This document shows, one piece after another, positions 22,201 through 34,200 of a stretch of 64,000 bases of DNA; position 1 is the first letter of the stretch; each line of letters begins with the position of its first letter. Origin of the DNA: Loripinus fragilis. Lineage: Eukaryota; Mollusca; Bivalvia; Lucinida; Lucinidae. Location of the stretch: positions 64,255,811 to 64,319,810 of the forward strand of contig OZ026522.1 in the NCBI GenBank assembly GCA_964019695.1. The letters run 5' to 3'. A program made the position numbers and the translations under genes. Below the pieces are notes generated by a model. That model saw only the letters and a program-made list of their open reading frames with translations. It did no database searches and had not been told where the DNA came from.

Positions 22201-25200
22201 ACATCTTGATCCCTGATGTTAAACTTGATATGGTATTATCTTGTGAGATTACCGACGACCATGTTTTAAATGTTTCAAGGCATCGTCCGGTGTCATGTAC
22301 TTTATCATTGGCAGATATGGATTTTCAAACTCTAAATGTCGCCAACAAATCCCACATAAAATGGAAACACTTGAATGAGACTACTCTTCAACTGTATAGC
22401 ACAAAGCTTGATACTGCGCTACGCAATATTGACTGTAGCGACATAGCAGATATACATCAAAGGATTGACCACAGGTACAAAAATATTGTTTCATGCATTC
22501 AAAATATTTCGGATAATTTTTTACCTAAAACACAGTTTCGGTCATTTCTCAAGCCCTACTGGGATCAAAAGCTAAAAGATTTACATGCTGTTATGCGACA
22601 AAGGCGTCGCAACTGGATCAGTTCTGGTAAGCCTAGGGGGGATACTCATATATCATATCGTACATATAAAAATGCTAAATGCCAATTTAGGTCGCAGCAT
22701 AGAAAATGCGCAGAAAACTATTTAAACGATTTAAATAAAGATATAGATGAAGCTGCCGAACTCGATAGTGCTTTCTTTTGGAAAAAATCAACAAGAAGCG
22801 TAAAGGATCTACATCAAGCGCAGGTTCTGAAGTGGAATTTTTAAAAGGTCATGTCTGTCGTGATCCACAGCAGATTGCTGCGGGGTGGGGGGAATACTTT
22901 CAAAATCTTTATGCGGACACTGAGAGAAATCATTATGACGCAGAATTTAAAAAACAGGTAGATTCACAAGTCGATGATATAATGGCTGAATTGTCATCTT
23001 GTTCTAATAGAGATCCTGGCCACTTCTCAATTTTGGAAATAAGGAAGGCTGTCAGATTGCTTAAAACTAAAAAAGCGTGTGGTAACGACAATGTATATAA
23101 TGAACATTTAATACATGGGGGTAATGAACTTTATCGCCAAATTTCACTGCTATTTACTGATATGTTTACTTGTGGATACATTCCCGATTTGCTTAAACAG
23201 GGTGTAATCATAACTCTACACAAGGGCGGCAGAAAATCAAAGAAAGATCCAAATAATTATCGTGCCATTACCCTTTCGTCTGCAATTTTGAAACTGTTCG
23301 AACGCATTCTGCTTAAATTACTCGAATGTAACTTGACTAAACCCTTCAGTACGCTACAAGGGGGGTTCAGACAGAAAATTGGTTGTAATATGACTTCCGT
23401 GATGCTGAAAGAGTGCTGTTTGTACGCCAAAGAGAATCATAGTAAGTTATATGCTTGCTTTTTAGATGTCCAAAAAGCTTTTGATAAAATTTGGCACAAC
23501 GGTTTATTTTTAAAGCTTTACAATAGAGGTATCAGGTCTAATTTGTTGCGCGTCATTATCAATTTGCACAGCAATATGACTAGTCGTGTGATTTATAATG
23601 GCCACTACTCTTCCTGGTTTCGCATACTACAGGGCTCCCGCCAAGGCGGCGTTGTCTCCCCTTTTATGTATCTCTGCTATATCGACGATCTTATTCGTGA
23701 ACTTTGTAATTGCATGGATGGATTCATGCTTCTTGGCCTTATTCTTTATGCACTTACAGTTGCAGACGATATGTTGTTGTTAGCCCTATCCAAGGCTGGG
23801 CTAGATAAATTATTGGTTATCTGCTATCAATACTCCTGTAAATGGCGTTACGATTATGTTCCAATTAAATGTTCAGTTATTGTGTTTAATGAGACCAAGT
23901 TTTCGTATGATAGACAAAATAGGCAATGGAAATTAGGACCAAACATAGTCAATGAGGATATTAATTACAAACACCTTGGTGTCAATTGTAATAAATATCT
24001 TAACATCGACACTAATATCAAAGAGGCAACTGACAAATTAAAGGGTACTTTTATGAGTCTGGTAAATTGTGGCCTCGTACACTCGGATGGTCTACACCCG
24101 TTATCTTATAAAAAGATCTACGTGGCTGTAGTGTTACCTAAAGCTCTTTATGGATGTGAAACTTGGTTTTCTTTAACTACAAATAATATATTATTACTAG
24201 AAAGGGCTCATCGGTTTTGTGTAAAATATATGCAGGGGCTAAGTACAAGAACGCGGACTGATGCCGCCTTGAGTTTGCTGGGTATGTTTTCTATTGAGTC
24301 CGAAATTGACCTCAGAAAGCTGACACTATTTGGACAGTTCTGTAGAAATAATATGAAGTGTTGGGTATTTGAATGCTTTTACAGACGGCTAGCATCATTT
24401 ATGGTAAATAAAGAAACTCAAACAGGTTATTTTCCCGATATTTATAGAATAATTAGAAAATACGGGCTCTCGGAATATTTTGAATCTTACATTAGATTCA
24501 ATGTATTTCCTTCTAAAATCATCTGGAAACGTTTAGTTAAAAATCGTATACATGACAATGAGGTCAATTCTTGGCTCGATAGACTGTCTGCTCCTGATTT
24601 TAATCGTTTCAGACAGTTGCATACTGACTATAGTGCACACACTTTATGGATTGAATCTAAAGAGTCTCGTCACTTACTCCCAATGAGTAGGTCTTGTGTG
24701 CAAATGATAGCAGGGATGGCTGTAACTGCTTACAGCCATGCATGCTGTCAATTTTGCAATAATGATCTCCACATCAATATTATTGACCATTATATTCACA
24801 GTTGTTCGTATCTTGATGCAGAGAGAATCAGTTTATGGTACAATATACTGCAATTAAATGATAAAGTGTATGTTCATTTGATGAATCTGGATTCTACTTA
24901 TGTTACTTTGGTACTTCTTGGTCTTGAAGATGATGCAACAAGCCTGTTGCTTGGTGACCAGTCTCAAAGGTTTAAAAATCTTTGCATGTCTGGTCTACAC
25001 AAAATATGGTCAAAAGTGAGTAGGTACACACGCTAAATTAGGGCCGATTTTATGTCGGTCATATAAAGTCGTCAAACTGATCTTGTCCCAATGTATGTGC
25101 GCTTTGTGCTGATAATGTTACATTCGAAATTGTATGTCGTGCGTCACATTCAGTACGCAAGTTGTCTTCCTCTACACGTTTTCAGGCGTGTGTGTACATA

Positions 25201-28200
25201 TTCACTTTGTAATATACGTTTAAATATTCTGTACCTTGGAAACTATGTGAATATGCAATTATTCCTAAATGCATAACTAATTGGGCAATTCCGCATATGC
25301 GGAATTGTCCAAGTAAGTGCGCATTAGCTATGGATGCTTGTGTGCAAATTAATATTGCATGTACATACACTAGCGTTCAGTTTTGTGAACATCATTTGTG
25401 TAAACTGCATAAACATATTTTCCTTATTATATTCCACTGTACTTTGCATTATATATGTTCCCTTGTATTATGTACTCTTCTTATTGGAGGAAATAAAGAA
25501 TTATTATTATTATTACATATCTAGGGGTGTCGGGTTATAATTTTCAAAAAATATTGCATTCTTTGGTCTAAAGATCTTTTTTACCTTTACAAGCAGTGTT
25601 GAGCCTGACAAAATGCAGCATTATGCTGCCTTTCATCTTGATCTTCACTGCTTGCAAAAGTACTCGTTTTAATAGGGGTTTCCCGTATACAATGGGTTAA
25701 AAAGATTTTAAACTGTGGTCCTTATATATAGTTCTATTTAATGTAACTATCTGATATCTATTTTGGGAAAAATGTTAAATTGAAAGGCATTTTAGCAAAA
25801 AATGTTAAATACAGGTAACAGATAGAAAGTCTCTTCTTAAATCTATTTAATTGTATGCTTTATTTTCACTGACATGTAATTTTCATTCCCAGTATTTGAA
25901 AAAGATAGTTAAAATGTAATCATTATCTAGTCAAACTTTGGGAGGTATTTAAAATAGATGACACTTTGTGGTGGGCCATGGCCACCAGATGTTTTGATAC
26001 TGTATATTTCAAAGCTCTATATAAAGGACACTTTTTGTCTCGACAAAAATAATGATATTTCTCTTTAATTTCCCCTGAAAACAAAATTTTGCTGTTTTAC
26101 CACATGTTGTTGTACCAAAACATATGTTTTCATGAAAAAATTTGAAACTGACCTGCAGCTGGATATCTCGCTTAGTCAGCACTTATCCCATGGACAGTAT
26201 GGAACTTGACATGACTGAAAAAATGTTGACTGGGATGTAAAGAATCAAATCAAATATACAGGGAAAGAGTTCAACGCCTGTGTTCGCTCTGCGCTACTAC
26301 ATTGTACATGGTAGTGAAACCTGGGCACCCTCTGCCCCAGACTTGCAGCATCTTCATCAAAACAACAGAATCATGGTTTGATGGATTTACTGCGTCAATC
26401 CACAACAAAGTCCCAACAGATGCACTGTAAAACCTGGACAGTTGCAAAGCTGGAGATACACTCCTGGAGGTGACGACAGACTACACACAAGGCGTCTGAG
26501 ATGGTGTGGGCACTATAAGGAAGTAAGCAATGGTAATTTGAAAATACCTCCATCTTATTGCCAGTTTTGTTAAAGGTGAAAAAGATGCATTCAGGAACTG
26601 CCAGGATGTATTTTGGAATTATTCATAAAAATGATTGATGTATTTCACAGGATTAACCATTTAACTGATGCTGGAGAAAAACATGAGACGATGCAAATTT
26701 GAAAGAAAAGTTTGATTGTTCTGGTTTTCAGTAGTTATAACAAGTCTGTTCTTTTAGCAAGAACCTGGAAATAAGGCTATATTGCAGTACCTGTTTTACC
26801 TAAAATGTCCGTCATATTTTGCACGCAAAGTAATCAACAGCAAGTGAAAGGTTATAACTACAGATTTCTATTTCCTCTTATCTACCTACAACATACATTC
26901 TTCCTCAAAATATTTACTCCACAGAAGTTTTTCTTGAATCCCTGTAGATATTCATAATTGATATTATCTTGGCGCCTTTTCATTTTGAGCTGGAAAAATC
27001 TTAATTTTGAATCAATGCATATCATCTGAAATATTAGACTGGTTTTCTCATCATCATCAGCCATGGTACTAGACTTGTGCACATGTTTAACATGTGTGAG
27101 CAAACTTGTCTGGTAAATACCTGGAACCAGTCTTATGTAATTATGTAACTGCCACTTTTTTGCTCTGAATCAGGAACTAAGTGGTTGTTATGATGTTACA
27201 ATGCACTTATCACCTGACTTATTTTGACATAACGGTAAAAAAGTGGTTTCTTTCGCTGTTATTTGGTTATAGGAGGGTTTATTTCTTTCAAGAATGACTG
27301 ATTGTCTTTTGTTCCAACAGATTCCTTTAATGTCTGGCTGCTTCAGTTAGACAAACTTAAATTCGGTCAAAAAGTGTAATAAAAACTACTGGTTTTGGCT
27401 TGATAACTTGAAAGGCAGGCATTGATTTCATTCAAATTTTGCAGATGGGTTTATATCATTATAAAATACAGGTCGGGTTTGATGGGGTTATGGCCCTTTT
27501 ATAACCTTTGAAGATATAGCTTTGGTGTAGTCCCTCTGAAACTTTATTTCTGGGCCTATGGGTCAAATTTGATGCATACTCATACTTGGTATAAACTGTA
27601 AGTACAACAGGCGGTTTTCGTCAGTATAAATTTGTTAATATCTGAGTTACTGCCCTTGACTTATTTAGAATAGGTAATTAAAATGCAAATGCTATAGTGT
27701 CATTTTCATCAAATTTCTTATAAGCTTTTGTATGTAGTAACTTCTCACTATGGACGGTGATAGTATTGTGCCTATAGATTAGAATAATAGGTTCAAACCC
27801 TTTACCCCACCCACTTGACCTCTTTGTCATGCATAATGGTCAAAGGTCAAATCTTTAAAATATGCAATAACTGAGTCAGTTTTTATTATTTTTGCTTCAT
27901 CTTTTTCTCATAAACAGAAGGACAAAAGGTACAAAACATATATTACAGGATTAATGTTGACAAATCCACTTGTTGGGCTCAGGTCAAAAATAAACCCGTT
28001 TAAGAAACAGGTCATGTTGCATATCAAAGTAAAGGGAATGAAGAGTAGAACAACATGCAGGGACATGTTAAGCTATTTAACGTCCCCTGACCCCTAGGAT
28101 GGGACCAGGGTAAAAAAAAAAACACTTTTCAGAAAACTTGTCGTGTTGCATATCCTCAGTTACATAGGTCTGTAGAAACTGTTTCAGTTCTTTTTATCAA

Positions 28201-31200
28201 ATGATTTGCACTTTTAACACGAGAATAGGAAACAACCATTGACATCCAAGTGTTGTTTTCTTCATTTGAAGACTTCCTGGCAATCTACAGGTGTTTTAAG
28301 ACTTGCCCAGGGGTTCCATTTGTGAAAAAGCTTCACTGTTGCTGTACCTTTAGAATATAATGTAAACATGATAAGTTTTGGATGTAGGAAGATCAGAGAG
28401 ATTGTAATGACTTGATAAGTCCCGATTTTCATGTTTCCTTGTTACAAGTAGTCTGTATTTACTCTAATACTGTAAATTCGCAAATTTTCGAGAGGGTTAT
28501 AATTTCACGAAACTTTGCAGATGCGAAGTTTCTCACAAAAGCGAAGTTTCGTGAAAATAAACCCTTTGCAAAATAGCGAGATCACTCTGTCGTTTAATGA
28601 TGTGGGTAAATCATGCTTTAGTCGCTAATTTTTAACGTGGCAAATATGTCTTTTAACGCTATTTGCGAAAATAATAATTCTCGCGAAAATTTCCAATATT
28701 TACAGTATACCAAACCATAACTCTTTGAGTGCAGAAGTTCTAAAATGGAATCTTCCAGCTGAAGATATGGACTAATCCATCTTAGTAATTCAATGAACAA
28801 TTCAATGACAAAAGTAGTTGCTGCTAGCAAGGAAAAGCGTACAGCTTCTAGCTAAAAAGCCTTACTCAGCAAGATTAGAAAAAAAAAGGTTTGATCAGTA
28901 ATCCAACAAAAGAAATAAAAGAAGAAAGGGAGAGAAAATGATTCCTATAGAAAACATTTATAAAATTAGCTCCCAACATAAATTGGTTACATTTTTCTTA
29001 TTTTCAAAGAGATGCATGGAATTACGTTTGAACTGAATTGCACAAAAATTTTCAAACCCTATTTTCTCAATAAAAATGTGGGGGTCCAGATGCTTTTCAT
29101 ACCTGTAGTTCATGAAACCTTGGTCTTGCGTAAGAAAATGTCTGAATCTGTAATTAACCATAGCCTTTCTTGCCAGCTAGGTATTAAAACGATATTTACA
29201 AACTACAGGGGATCTAGTGTATTAAAATTTATTTATGATTTATATGATTTTTATTGATTTCTGGGAGAATTGTGTTTATTGGTAGATAATGTCAGTACTC
29301 TATCTGTACTTTTGGCTGAAACTTGGTCAGCAGATCTTGTGGAGACATTATAGCATGACAACAGCAGATGTTCACACAAGGCTTGATATTTTATGTGAAA
29401 CCTCTTCCAGCAGATAGTTTACAGATACTTCATTTTTTAACTGAGCCATGACATGTGATTTCCAACAATGTGGCATTTTGACAAGTGTGGACTCAGACGT
29501 ACCTGGGCAACCTCCTGTTAAGCTTAGAAACTCCAAATTTTGTTCTGTCAGTAGCCTTACACTCATAGAATATTCAAGCGACTAGCAAAGGCTCTGATCA
29601 GTCTGTGCGTATGCGCAGGCTGGTCTGAGTCTTTGCTGGTCGCACAAACCACATTGTTGGAAAGCTCATGCCATGGCTCAACTCTTTGCTATCTTGTAGG
29701 GTGAGGATTTTTTCAAAATCATCTTTTTTGGTAAAATTACCATCAGAGTGTAAAACAGTTTGGATCCAGATCAGGCTGGACATTTTGTCGGGCCTGATCT
29801 GCGTCCAAACTGTTTGCTAATATGTTATTAGCAGAAGACACTAGTAGGCAAAATCAGCAACATACCTGAACCTGTTGTCTGCTGCAATTTTTTGTTGTCT
29901 GCTTGAGCCCTGATTGCTCTGCGGCTTGCTGATAACTTTTGCAAACAGAATGGATCCAGATTAGGCCGGGCAAAATGATGGGCGTGAGCTGGATCCAAAC
30001 CGTTTGACACTCTGATAGTATTCCTAAAAAGTTTTCAGCAGACGACAAAACAGCATGCAGAATTAATTACCCAGTACACAATGATTTAAAGATGGAAGTG
30101 AAAAAAAAAGCAATATTCTTTGTCTTTCAGGATGAGAAGGCAAGTTATGATGTCAATGGCCACGATCCAGATCCCTCACCCAGATATGAATACACCAATG
30201 AAAACAGGTGGGTACAAGGAAAAGATTACACTATCAGTGATTCACACGAAATATCTAGCCTTACTATAAGGTTTCTTTGAGAAGTCAGGTTCAAAATTTT
30301 GGTGGCGCATTTGGAGTTAAGCACAGATTTAGAAAATAATTGCTGAATAAATGGCAGTGCGAAAACATTGTTCATTTGAATTGGAATTATTTTATGGTAG
30401 GGGAAATAAATGATAAAGATTCTGTGGTTAGAGCCATTTGAGTTAGACCCCACTACTGAATTAACACACTGTGGATCCAGATCAGACTGCCCATATATCT
30501 GTTTGTTTTGCTGCAATCACACTTGTTATTGTGTTGGCATGGTTTCTGTGACTTCAGTATCACGTTATGCAACGTCATCGTCATGTTATCAAAGTAGATC
30601 CTTGATGTTCATCCGAGGTCTGATTCACAGAATTCCACAGAATTAGCCGAGGCAGTTCCGATTGGCTTTCAATGTTGCTGTCCCATTTAGACTGATGGGT
30701 AAGAAAAAATAGCAATTTTAAGCTCAAAATTTTTGTTAACTGGACCTATGATTAGCATCAAACTTTTGCTGATTTTTTTGCTTCTTTTGGGTAAATACGG
30801 TACAATGGCAGATGTTTGTGTTTCCCACAGAAAGTGGGTTAACAGTCCATGTCAGTTCCATTTGTTAAGATGTGCATGAAAATGATTAGATAATACAAAA
30901 CAACATAGTAATCGTGTTGTTTTTATCATGTCAAAAAAATCACATGCTCAAAGCACCGGCAAAATACTATCTTGATATTATTAAAGATAAAGGGGAGCTT
31001 TGTGATAAAAACTTTGCTTTAGAATGATACAAAGAAAATAGAACAAAGTACATGTACAGAGACTCCAAAACATGGTAGCAACAATTATTTTATTACACAA
31101 TAAGTATTCTACCAGAGGGCACAAGTCCCTTCCCTGAAAATTGTGTGATAGTACTGTAAAAACAGGGGAAATTGGTAAAATCATTAAGAAGCAGGCACAA

Positions 31201-34200
31201 ATTTTTTGGGACATAGTTCAACTGATGTCAAAAAGTGAGTATGACAAGGAAAAACCACAACCACTCACTGCAGACCAAACCAAGGCACCATGAGGAAGAG
31301 ACCCAGAACACTAACAGGAAGACAATCAAAGTAAAGCAACCAGCTCTCTCTTCCTCAGCAAGGTAATTGCAAAACTGGAAAGGACACTGAGTAAGGACCA
31401 AGTACAAAACCCCCACAGATAATGCGAACAACAATAAACAATGAGTCAACAACAACACCACCACAGCCTTAAAACAGACAGAAGCCGAAGCCACTCATTT
31501 TACTAGCGCCAAAATTTCACCTGTTAAAAACACAAAAAATGTTAGGCTTGCATGAAGGCTGCTGCTGATCTTTGCAAACAGTCTAGACCCAGATCAGGAC
31601 CGACAGAACATTTGACACTCTGATACTGTTTCTGAAAGGTTTTTTAAAAAGCTAATATTGAAAAAGAAAAGTCAGCAGATGAAAACAAAAGAAATTTTTA
31701 AGGGCTGTTCATTGGTTTGCAGTCAATCCAGTTACGCTTGAGAACACTGTACTCATACTTTTTGGCATAACTCTGGCGCTGTAGGGACTATCACTGAACT
31801 CACATAAATCTTGTAAAGCAGATACACAGCTGGATTTATAAGTGACAATAATTGGCAATGAAAATTTTCAGAAGTAAAATATTGACCAAAATATTAGCCT
31901 TTTTAACACACGGGTGGTAAACCTAGGAACTACCACGAAATTGTGTTAACGTAATTTTGTTCCCAAGCCACATCCGGGACACGTCGTGGTAGTTTCCAGG
32001 CCAAAAATTGGATAAAGAAAGGTTGGTGTCACTTTTATTTTTGTTTTATTTTACAACTTAGAACAAACAATGGTTAAATCAGACAATGTGGTTCCGTGTA
32101 AGTATGTCTCAGCGTCCCCTCCAGCCCAAAATTTTGTTTGAAAAGTTATTTTCTTTCTTTTGGTACGTGTTTCCCCACTGAGCATCGGACCAACTTTCCC
32201 CAAAGTTCGAAGGATTTTAGCCCATACCTGCCAAATTGAATGGAATTTGATATCATTTGACGATGGAAATGATAAAAAGACCCTGAATAAACATTTCTAC
32301 ACAGAAAAAAAATCTGAGCATTTACTCTTAAACGATTCATGCCCCGTTCATCCTGTGTGGTAGTTTCCAGCTCATCGTGGTAGTTAAAATGCTATCGTGG
32401 TAGTTTCCAAGACTTTATAGGATACGTTTCTGAAGTGTTATAAAACATTATAATGGTTGTTTGTTTCGCATGATAACCCTCGAACTCGTCAATTAATTAC
32501 CACGGTAAACAAATAAACCACATTTCAATACCATGAGGAAGCTAAGCTGAGGACTTGAGATTCAATGTGATGCTTGACAGGTGGAGACCATGCCCTGGAC
32601 TGCCAAACAACACCTCTGGAAATCTAAAGCAAAAGAAGGTCATCAGTTGAGCCGTGGTGGACCAAGCAACAGACAAAAAAAAATGATATAAAAAAATTGC
32701 GTCACTCGCTACGTTGTTCCATGTTCAGTCAGCTTTAAGATAAAATGGCAGGCTAAGACTACTGGCCCAAAGTATTGTTAGTACTTGCACTTCGGAAAAA
32801 AGGGAAATATCCTCGGGTTGGGACATTTTTTATATACATGCGAGTGTGACGATGAACGGGCATGTTATTTGATAATTAAAAAGCATGTTTATTCAAAAAC
32901 AAAAAATGTGAATATCCCTTCTTTTCATTCTTCTCATCATTTCAATAGCCAACTAAAATTAAAATTCAGGCAGTCGTCATTTGTTATCTGACAAAGGGTT
33001 ATTTGAAAAGGTCTTCGTATGAATAAGAGGAGTATTCAAGGTTCAGCCCGCACACCCTGTCTTTATAAAAATGAAGTAGCCCCTGAATAGTGGAAATCTG
33101 CTGATGCGAACTACTACTAAATTCCTACAAAGTCTTGGAAACTACCACGATAGCATTTAAACTACCACGATGAGCTGGAAACTACCACACAGGACGAATG
33201 GAGCATGAATCGTTTAAGAGTAAATGCTCAGATTTTTTTTCTGTGTAGAAATGTTTATTCAGGGTCTTTTTATCATTTCCATCGTCAAATGATATCAAAT
33301 TCCATTCAATTTGACAGATATGGGCTAAAATCCTTCGAACTTTGGGGAAAGTTGGTCCGATGCTCAGTGGGGAAACACGTACCAAAAGAAAGAAAATAAC
33401 TTTTCAAACAAAATTTTGGGCTAGAGGGGACGCTGAGACATACTTACACGGAACCACATCGTCGGATTTCACCATTGTTTGTTCTAAGTTGTAAAATAAA
33501 ACAAAAATGAAAGTGACACCAACCTTTCTTTATCCAATTTTCGGCCTTGAAACTACCACGACGTGTCCCGGATGTGGCTTGGGAACAAAATTACGTTAAC
33601 ACAATTTCGTGGTAGTTCCTAGGTTTACCACCCGTGTAACAGCTAGGTACACTAATCTGTGCACTCATCGACTGCAACCAACATGCGATGACTGCACTGT
33701 TCAAGTACAGTGGTCCTCTAGCGAGCATAGTTTGAGCCGCTACATGAGATTTCCAATAATGTGGCATGTGTTACTAGCAAAGGCTCAGATCAGCATGTGC
33801 ATACACACAGTCAGATCAGAACCTTATCTAGTCACTTGAATATTCTAGGACTGATAAGGCTACTGTCTGAACATCATTTGGAGTTTCTAAGCTTAAAAGT
33901 AGGCTGCACGTGCATCCAAGTCTACACGACACACCTCAATGCCACTAGTGAGACGCACTCCAGGCAGTCCAGCATTCTACTACTGAGTCCATGATTTCCC
34001 AATATGGATGAAAATTGTGAATCCCAGGGATCCTCACTTTTTCAAAAGAGGGTATAGAATTTCGAAAAAAAGTTGTGTTCACAGTGTGCTCATTAGGTTG
34101 AATATGGTAAAAAATCTATTGAAACAAAAGGAGAAAAAATTTTGGAACTGACTGAAGACAATAGGGAAATGATTAGAACTCATTAGGCCCCAATTACCAG

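Larger units (their letters stand above)
22130..25520 (+). mobile_element. APE-type non-LTR retrotransposon, 5'-truncated, one frameshift
   Basis: Contains the last part of an apurinic-type endonuclease domain, a complete reverse transcriptase, a C-terminal Cys/His motif, a 3' UTR with AATAAA at about 25491 and an (ATT)n 3' end (25500-25518). The 5' part (ORF1 and most of the endonuclease) is missing, as expected from incomplete reverse transcription. No sure target duplication was found. An upstream in-frame TGA shows that the reading frame does not extend further 5'. Confidence 0.9.

Noticed and set aside
23598..23783. 61-codon frame inside the reverse transcriptase
   Set aside because: Shadow frame of the RT coding sequence.
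32160..33385. Pair of near-identical ~67-codon frames on opposite strands
   Set aside because: They are the same sequence in the two inverted arms of the foldback element; too short for a transposase, with no known domain.
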